Part shown: one piece after another, positions 11,401-20,400 of the stretch | Layout of the letters: the number at the start of each line of letters is the position of its first letter | Position numbering within the stretch: position 1 is the first letter of the stretch | Source of the DNA: Terebella lapidaria | Lineage: Eukaryota; Annelida; Polychaeta; Terebellida; Terebellidae | Length of the DNA: 64,000 bases | Assembly: GCA_949152475.1 (NCBI GenBank) | Contig: OX424556.1 | Location: forward strand, 930,001 to 994,000 | Direction of reading: 5' to 3' | Position numbers and translations under genes: made by a program | Notes under the pieces: model-generated | What the model was told of the DNA's origin: nothing | The model's database searches: none | What the model saw: only the letters and a program-made list of their open reading frames with translations

Positions 11401-14400
11401 CATATCCATGCATAATCCCTCACTCCCCCCTCCAAAGCCTGGTTTACTAGTGTGTGTACATGGTAAAAGAATGAAGTTCAATCCCACAGAATACAATAGT
11501 TGGTTAATAAGCCAACACACATGACACAACATGCTTGGGGAATGATTTGTCCTGTCTACATTTAAATTGTACAAACATGTATTGTTTGAGTGTTTTGTTA
11601 TTCAACTCTATTTCACATGCAATGACCAAATCATCATTGTTTTGGTTAGCTGGGAAATGTTTGGTTTTGGTTATAATATGAATGCGAAAATTCCGTTGTA
11701 TTGTACAAGTTTTGAAATCACAAAATTGACCAAGATGACACAGCATTCTTTTAGTCACGTATCATTTTATATTTGACAGGAGCACCTGAAAAATATCACG
11801 AACATCCTGATTCAATATACTAGTACTCTGAATAATATTGGCTGGGTAATTGTCCATTCATTTTTGGTGGCAAATGTCTGGTGGGCCAAGTTGTCAAGAT
11901 GATAGAAAGCAGTTCTGGTAAGGAACTGTCTGATGAGCTCTCACTCTTACCCACATACAATGGCCTATGTATCCTTTTTTCTCAGTCCAGTATGACCATT
12001 TGAAATGATAAGAACAAATTGGGGGATGCCACAAAGCCTATAGGCTTTTATGTCTAGTTTAACATTAATTTGGCTAGTTAAGTATATTATTGAGCACAAT
12101 AAAAATAGTTCAGGTGAGGAACATTTATTACTGGGCACATATTATGAGTTAAATTATAACTTGCGGTGAAAGTTCGATCTGGCTCCAATTTCGTCATCTT
12201 GAAATACAGTTTTGGTCAAATTTTACTTTGAATTTCAACTTGAAACCAAGTTTGACAGAAATTATGAGTTAAAATATAACTTATGGTGAAAACTTCGATC
12301 TGGCTCCAATTTCGTCATCTTGAAATTCATTTTTGGTCAACTTTTACTTTGAATTTCAGTTTGAAACCAAGTTTGGCACATAATATGAGTTAAAATCCAA
12401 CTTATGGCAAAAAGTTCGATCTGGCTCCAATTTCGTCATCTGGAAATGCAGTTTTGGTCAACTTTTACTATGAATTTCAGCTTGAAATCAAGTTTGGCAC
12501 ATATTATGAGGTAAAATATAACTTATGGTGAAAAATTCGATCTGGCTCCAATTTCGTCATCTTGAAATGCAGTTTTGGTCAACTTTCACTTTGAATTTCA
12601 ACTCGAAACCATGTTTGGCACATATTATGAGTTAAAATATAACTCATGGTGAAAAGTTTGATCTGGCTTAAATTTCGTCATCTTGAAATGCAGTTTTGTC
12701 AACTTTTACTTTGAATTTCAACTTGATACCAGGTTTTGCACATATTATGAGTTAAAATATAACTTACGGTGAAAAGTTTGATTTGGTTCCAATTTTGTCA
12801 TCTTGAAATGCAGTTTTGATCAACTTTTGCTTTGATTTTTTCAACTTGAAACCAAGTTTGTCAAATATTCTGAGTTGAAATATAACTTTTGAAGAAAACT
12901 TTGATCTGGCTGTAATTTCGTTATCTTATCGAACATGTTGAAATGGAAATTCATATGCACTGATTTCAGTGGTGACCTTGAATTTGAACTTCAATGACTT
13001 TGAAGGGTCAATGCAGCAATTTTTGTGGGAAAAAAACAGTTTTGGCTTGAGCATGTTAGGATTTTACATTTCTCTGGTAATCATTTTAGCCCTAGCTCTA
13101 GTTTTTCATGCTTATCACTAGTATTTGGGGCGACAGGGATGATGGGGCCACGGGGGATACACCCAAGCGGTCGTGAGGTCAAAAGTCAAATTCAAGGTCG
13201 CGATAATATTCAGAATATATCATTTCCTATATGCTGACAATTGATTCCTAAGATGTAAAGTCTATAATAAGCGAAATATTAGCCATTTTGTGCTGTGACC
13301 TTGAAAATTAGGTCGAAGGTCAAATTCAAGGTCACGAGAATAATCGGCATATATAATTTCTTATATGTGCACAATTGATTCCTAATGTCTAATCCCAATA
13401 TTAAGTGAGATATTAGGAGAAATTTGTACCCATTATAAAGCATAGGCTAATTTAACATGGGAAAGTCCTATCTGGGACCGGTCGAAAAAGTCAAAATGGC
13501 TGCCACATGCAGACCGACGATTCAAGGGCAACGAAACTTATACACAGCACAAAGGTATATCATGGGAATCTTTTGAAACAAAAATCTCAAATCTGAAAAT
13601 GGCCGCCAAAACCCAAAATTGGCCATTTTTCGACAAAAATGGCTGCCATTTTGAAAAACTGATTCAATCGACGAAAAAAAAAAATGGTCCGGAGATATGG
13701 GCCCATAGAACATATTTTGTGAATTACAGCAATATTCATCGAACAGATTTTTCCCAGCGTTTGACGACGCCGACGGACGGACGCTGGACGCAACCTGACG
13801 ACAATAGCTTATCGGACCATAGGTCCGGTAAGCTAAAAATGCTCCAAGCATAGGTCAGAGGGGAAATGCTATATATCACTGTGTGGAATTCAGCCTGTTG
13901 GCACTTTTCAGTTCGTATAATTGCATGAATTGCCAAGCGTACAGTCATCAAAAACTTTCTCTACTAAAAACTTTCTCTGAGAATTACCATCGGAGTTTTA
14001 ATTTCATCATCAAACTGGACTTTCGCACACCATTTATATCTAACAAGTGAATCAATATCACTGTGTTGAAGTAGCCCTCGATCCAGAAGCCTAATACAAG
14101 ATAGCTTCCCAACATTCATTGAACAAAGCAATTACAGATGTTGGTGTTCTGGTCTTTCATGATGCTGGAAGAGCTGTGATGTATGCTTTCCAGGAATGTT
14201 CTTGTAGAAACTGCTGTGTTAGCTGCTTCTGTATTTGGTGCATTGTGTGAAGGACGTTTCATTTGCTATTTGCTTTATGCTATGGTCACATGTATTCCTG
14301 ACACAGATACAGACTTTTAGAAACAGCCGGAGAAGCCAGGAGATAGCCGAAGTGTACTCTGGGAATCTCAGGCATGCTCTGGGTGTTTTTGTCAATATTT

Positions 14401-17400
14401 TTAGGTTACCGAACCTATGGTCCGATAACCTATTGCCTTGGCGTTGCGTCCGTCTGTTCGTCATCGTCCGTCCACATTTTTAGGTTACCGGATCTTTGGT
14501 CCGATAAACTATTGCCATGGCGTTGCGTCTGTCATCGTCGTCGTCCGTCGTCCGTCAACATTAATATCTTTGAAGTTTACGGACGAATCTTTTTCGTCCG
14601 TAAAACTTTGCACAAAAATGCCCAAAAATATTTCGAGAGGGAGGTATTTTTTAGTTTTTTGATTTTCGAATTATTTTCAAAATGGCAGCCATTTTTGATG
14701 AAAAACGGCTAATTTTGGACTTTGACGGTCGTTTTCTCAAAAACTGCCTGATCAGATTTGAGATTTTTGTTCCAAAATATTCCTCCAATGTACCTTTATT
14801 CGTGTATAAGTTTCGTTGCCCTTGAATCGCCGGTCTGCGTGAGGCGGCCATTTCGATTTTTTTCGACGGGTCCCAAATGGCACTTTCCCATGTTAAATTC
14901 TCCTATGCTTTATAATGGGACACATTATTGCTAATATCTGACTTAATATTGAGATTAGAGATTAGGAATCAATTATGGACATATAGGAAATGATATATGC
15001 TGAATATTTTTGTGACCTTGAATTTGACCTTTGACCTAATTTTCAAGGTCAGAGCACAAAATGGCTAATAGCTTGCTGATTATCGACTTTACAGCTCAGG
15101 AATCAATTGTGAACATATAGAAATTGATTTATACTGAATATTCTCATGATCTTGAATTTGACCTTTTTTTCAAGGTTAAAAGCACAAAATGGCTAATATC
15201 TCGCTTATTATCGACTTCTTAGGAATCAATCGCGGACATATAGGAAATGATATATGTCAAATACTCTGATGATCTTGAAATTGACCTTTGACCTAATTTT
15301 CAAGGTCAAAGCACAAAATGGCTATTATCTTGCTTATTATTGACTTTACAGCTTAGAAATCAAATGTGGACATATAGGAAATGATATATGCTGAATATTG
15401 TCTTGTAGCCTTGAAGTTACCAGACAATCAGTCCGATCACCTATTGGCTAGCCGGTAAGCTACAGGTCCCTTGGGCCTATGTTTTTATTTTTATTTTTTT
15501 TTCAAAATGGCGGCCATTTTCGTCGAATAACGGTGACTTTTGGACTTTGGCGGCCATTTTCTCAAAAACTGTCTGATCAGATTTGAGATTTTTGTTTCAA
15601 AAGATTCCCCTATGTACCTCTGTGATGTATATAAGTTTGGTTGCCCTTGAATCGTCGGTCTGCGTATGGCGGCCATTTTGAATTTTTGACAGGTTGACGA
15701 AAAAAAAAATTTCGGCCCAAATCGCGTTACTATCCATTTTGGGCCATTTCTAGGCAAAAAAAAAAAAAATTTCACCCTTTGAAAAAAATTTTCGGCACTT
15801 TTTTCCTTCATAATGGGAGCTACCAGAACTGTTCTCATAGAATGCTTCAAGATAGAGCTTAGAAATTGGCACTTCCAAATGGGAAGGTAATATGGTCATT
15901 TGTGTGGTGACATGAATTTGACCTTTGATGAACTTGAAAGGTCAAAACAGCCATTTTGGGGTCAAAAAATGCCCATATATTACCTCTACAGATAAAATGC
16001 TTGTAGAGCTTATGTTTGCATTATGAGCATAGCATATAGGAAGTCATATATGGAACAACTGATGATGACCTTGAGCTTGACCTCGGATGACCTTGAGTGC
16101 TAAATGTCCGGCGTGAAATGTGTAAATTACCCACTGAGGCTTAAAACATTTGCACATACAGGTTAAGATTGTGTATACGCTTACAAGAATTCATGTATAT
16201 GTATGGCGCATGTTTTGGTGACCTTGAATTTGGCCTTAAATGACCTTGAAGGCCAAATCTCAAAATCTTGCCTGACCTGACATGTGCAAATTGGCCTCTA
16301 CAGACAAAATACTTGTTGATAGAGGTTATACTAGTATGTTTGTATTATGAACATATAAAGTCATACTAGTATGCAGCATACTTAATTGGACATTGCAGTT
16401 CACAAAGATGACCTTGATCGGTAAATATCAAGGTCATATGTCACCTGCCATGCTTAAAGCCAAAATTGTCCGGTAACCTATCTTAGCCCTTGGTAATTTT
16501 TTTTTTTTTTGCGGAAAGGAAATCAGGAGTAGATACTGAGTTGTTGCGGAATGAAGCCGGAGACAGACAGAATATATACGGAGAACCCTGGCATATTCCC
16601 GACATGAGCCGGAGGAAGCAGACAGGCCCTGGCAGGAGCCGTCGCGAGGCCGGAATTCCACCCTTGCTCCGTAAATGTGCTGAGGTATAAGTCGGAGTAT
16701 CCCCGGAGAAACACGGAGAAAGGCAAAGTAACCCCAGAGTAAGTTGTAAAGCTCCGTCTTCCTCCTGGGATTCTCCGTGTATACTCCGGCTTGCTCCGGT
16801 TGTTAAATTTCAACCTGGAATATCCCTGGCATTTCCCGGAGATGGTCGGAATACCTATAGAGAAAGCAGGCGCATCTACGGACCTACCGGAGCATTTACG
16901 GAGATTTCCGGAGTAACACCGGCATATCCCCGGAAAGTGACAGAAAGTGGAAAATGACCCACTCCGGGAACTCTCCGGCATTTGGGCAAAAACTTTTGAA
17001 CATGTCCAACTTTTCCCAGAGAGCAAAAAAAAATTCCCGGATGTCCCGGCAGCTCCCGATAACTCGCTAAGTCCCGACACAGGCGTGAGTCAGGGCGGAA
17101 CGTCCACGATGATTCCCGTAAGCTCCCGAAGTTTTTGATTTTTTGCCGTAGATATGTCGGGAATCCTCCGGGTATGAATTGTGACCATAGCATTAGTTTA
17201 GTTTATTTGGTTGTGTGTGGCTACTGTAAAATCTCTTCTGATGCATCATTCACTGCCTGACATCATTCTGGGAACCTGTCATTCATTTAGTCTTGCGCAG
17301 TTTGACGAGTGTCTCTGGTTTGTTCTTGATTTGGCTTACACAGGTCAGAACTGCTCAAACGTATGGAAAAAGACCTGGCTTTCGTTAACATCCAAACCGT

Positions 17401-20400
17401 TTTATGAGAAACTTTCAAAATGTAAAACCAAGATAACATTCAACAAAAACCAGTCAGTTGAGTATATTGATTCGATGAAATGCAAACAAATGGTGCACAT
17501 TTATATCCTGGTCAGATTTCCATGATATCTGATTGAACATGTTGACATACAACTGTACGAGGTTGACATAGTAGTAGTAGTGATAGATTCATTGACATGA
17601 TAATTATCACATGCTTGGAGTATGATTGATTCTTACGAGATATGTGTTAAAATGTACTAAATGTACTATTCTGTTCATCAGAAAACTGTACTTTTAGTTG
17701 TATGACATCGTAACAGCTACTGCAAAACCCAGTGACAGTCAGAAACATGACTAATTGAAAAAAAGACCATTCATATTAAATTATGTTTACTTGGACTTGA
17801 TATTGGGACTGCTGGTACTGAAGCTATTGTATGTGGGAGAGGTCACAATGTGGGGTGTCTGTGTGCACTGTTGTTGTTGTTTTATATAACAGCCAAAGTC
17901 AGTGTCTGGCTGAGCTGACTAATATTGTTCTGACGTGTCTTTTACCCGTGTCGTACATGCTTGTGTAGTCATGTACTCTTCTGTTGTTCACTATGTGTGT
18001 CCTAGCCACCTGAGTTCCAAGCCATGTGTTTGCTCTGTAGACGCCAATACTAACAGCATGTGCTGTCTGCGCTGTCGCGGTCGGTACCAACAGCATGTGC
18101 TGTCTGCGCTGTCAGGGTCGGTAACAACAGCATGTGCTGTCTGCGCTGTCAGGGTCGGTACCAACAGCATGTGCTGTCTGCGCTGTCAGGGTCGGTACCA
18201 ACAGCATGTGCTGTCTGCGCTGTCAGGGTCGGTACCAACAGCATGTGCTGTCTGCGCTGTCAGGGTCGGTACCAACAGCATGTGCTGTCTGCGCTGTCAG
18301 GGTCGGTACCAACAGCATGTGCTGTCTGCGCTGTCAGGGTCGGTACCAACAGCATGTGCTGTCTGCGCTGTCAGGGTCGGTACCAACAGCATGTGCTGTC
18401 TGCGCTGTCAGGGTCGGTACCAACAGCATGTGCTGTCTGCGCTGTCAGGGTCGGTACCAACAGCATGTGCTGTCTGCGCTGTCAGGGTCGGTACCAACAG
18501 CATGTGCTGTCTGCACTGTCAGGGTCGGTACCAACAGCATGTGCTGTCTGCACTGTCGCGGTCGGTACTAACAGCACGTGCTGTCTGCACTATCGCCGTT
18601 GGTCCCAACAGCATGTGCTGTCTGCACTGTCGCGGTCGGTACTAACAGCATGTGCTGTCTGCACTGTCGCGGTCGGTACCAACAGCATGTGCTGTCTGCA
18701 CTGTCCCGGTCAGTACCAACAGCATGTGCTGTCTGCACTGTCGCAGTCGGTACTAACAGCATGTGCTGTCTGCGCTGTCGCAGTCCGTACTAACAGCATG
18801 TGCTGTCTGCACTGTCGCGGTCGGTACCAACAGCATGTGCTGTCTGCACTGTCGCGGTCAGTACCAACAGCATGTGCTGTCTGCACTGTCGCGGTCGGTA
18901 CCAACAGCATGTGCTGTCTGCACTGTCGCGGTCGGTACCAACAGCATGTGCTGTCTGCACTGTCGCAGTCGGTACCAACAGCATTTGCTGTCTGCACTGT
19001 CCTGGTCGGTAATAACAGCATGTGCTGTCTGCACTGTCGCGGTCGGTACCAACAGCATGTGCTGTCCGCACTGTCGCAGTCGGTACCAACAGCATTTGCT
19101 GTCTGCACTGTCCTGGTCGGTAATAACAGCATATGTTGTCTGTACTGTCGTTGTTGGTACCAACAGCATGTGATGTCTGCACTGTCGCGCTCGGTACTAA
19201 CAGCACGTGCTGTCTGCACTGTCGTTGTCGGTACCAACAGCATGTGCTGTCTGCACTGTCCTGGTCGGTACTAACAGCATGTGCTGTCTGCTCAGATGCC
19301 TCCTTTGGTCCGGCTCGTCACTATGTCTCTGTTGCCTCTTTCAGATGGTCAGCGTATAGCAGGAGGCCAACGGTGGGGTGTATTCTGTGGCCATGACACC
19401 CTACCGCTGCCCCCCACCTGCAGGCCCCAGGTAGGCCCCCGACCCCTCGCCAGGGCCCTCGCATGTCTCTGTATAGATGTGTAACCAGCTGTTTAACATT
19501 GTCTTCTGTTGCCTGATGGATGATCACATTCAGTTTCTAGTGTCCACTTTTGTCCTCACTGCACACTAAAGACAGATGAATCAAGTATGAAAAACTGTAG
19601 AATATTTGCAGTGCTTCTCAATGCTTATTTGTCTGTCATTCTTTATGATATTAATCTGAAAAGACGAATGTGTATATTTTCTTTGTAAATTACCATTTAT
19701 AACTTATTGATGTGTGTCATATGTTCACAGTTCTGTTGTGTAGATTTTCCGTTTGTCAAATCTGACTTGCCTCAGATAGATGATGCATGATGTCGTGGCA
19801 GAGTCAACATTATTGTGTGAGTGTGGATATAGTGTGGACTGTGGAAGTGAATTATGTAGGACACAATTTGACACCTCGGGTCTGAAATGTGCACCATTGT
19901 TTGTTGTTACAATTTAACTGAGTTTGTGTTTGAATTCCCAGAACGAAGAACATTAAATATTTTTTATCTTTGTCTAAAATTCACACTACAATATATTTGG
20001 CTAAAATCTGAAGCAAGAATGTGTTTTTGTGATGTACAATTTTGATTTTCCTTTGCCGCAGGCTTTGCTGTGCATGGCTGTATGCACAGTTTGATTGGGG
20101 CCGATGAATTTGACTGTTCCTGTTACCATGGTTACACATTGCTCCGTCAGCTGTATAGTGTGCTTTGTTGTTAGTTTACAGCCGCAGTCGACTGTATTTC
20201 AAGTTTCTGTCTCCTGGTCGATGTATTGCTCTGATGTGCTGCTTTGACTTACATTCTAGTATTTGTTTACGGTTTGACGTATATCAGTTTAATCAAGATT
20301 TGATTAGTACATGTATTAAAGTCATTCTGCCAAATTATTTTGTGGCAGGTTGAAATATGTGTTCCATTATATCGTCTTATTTGTTTGACAATGAAATTTA

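Larger units (their letters stand above)
9299..12057 (+). mobile_element. 2.76-kb Helitron/Helentron-like insertion, composite
   Basis: The left end carries the hairpin CCCGATTGAAAATCGGG (9306-9322). The right end carries the palindrome AAAGCCTATAGGCTTT (12033-12048), then TATGT and CTAG (12054-12057) followed by T. Subterminal inverted words GGCATCCC occur at both ends (9301, and inverted near 12023-12030). The flanks rejoin to give a unit of the surrounding tandem repeat without a target duplication. These are Helitron-type signs (3' hairpin, CTAG end, no duplication). Inside are a full HINE-like copy, a 73-bp array and unassigned sequence; no Rep/helicase coding is seen. Confidence 0.6.

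Noticed and set aside
16523-17080. A 185-codon minus-strand frame in the CCGGA block
   Set aside because: Low-complexity Ser/Gly-rich translation of word-rich DNA; the opposite strand is equally open. No family resemblance or splice context.
17211-17525. A 104-codon plus-strand frame in the ZDHHC intron
   Set aside because: No recognised domain, no partner exons and no support beyond length.
18060-19274. A 404-codon open frame of Cys-rich 37-residue repeats
   Set aside because: It is produced by a stop-free 37-bp minisatellite inside an intron. All plus frames and part of the minus strand are open, and the register depends on unit count, so there is no evidence of selection on a protein.
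20062-20100. Another ZDHHC exon after CCTTTGCCGCAG
   Set aside because: The acceptor is fair but no acceptable donor follows, and the exon would not restore frame with the neighbouring exons.
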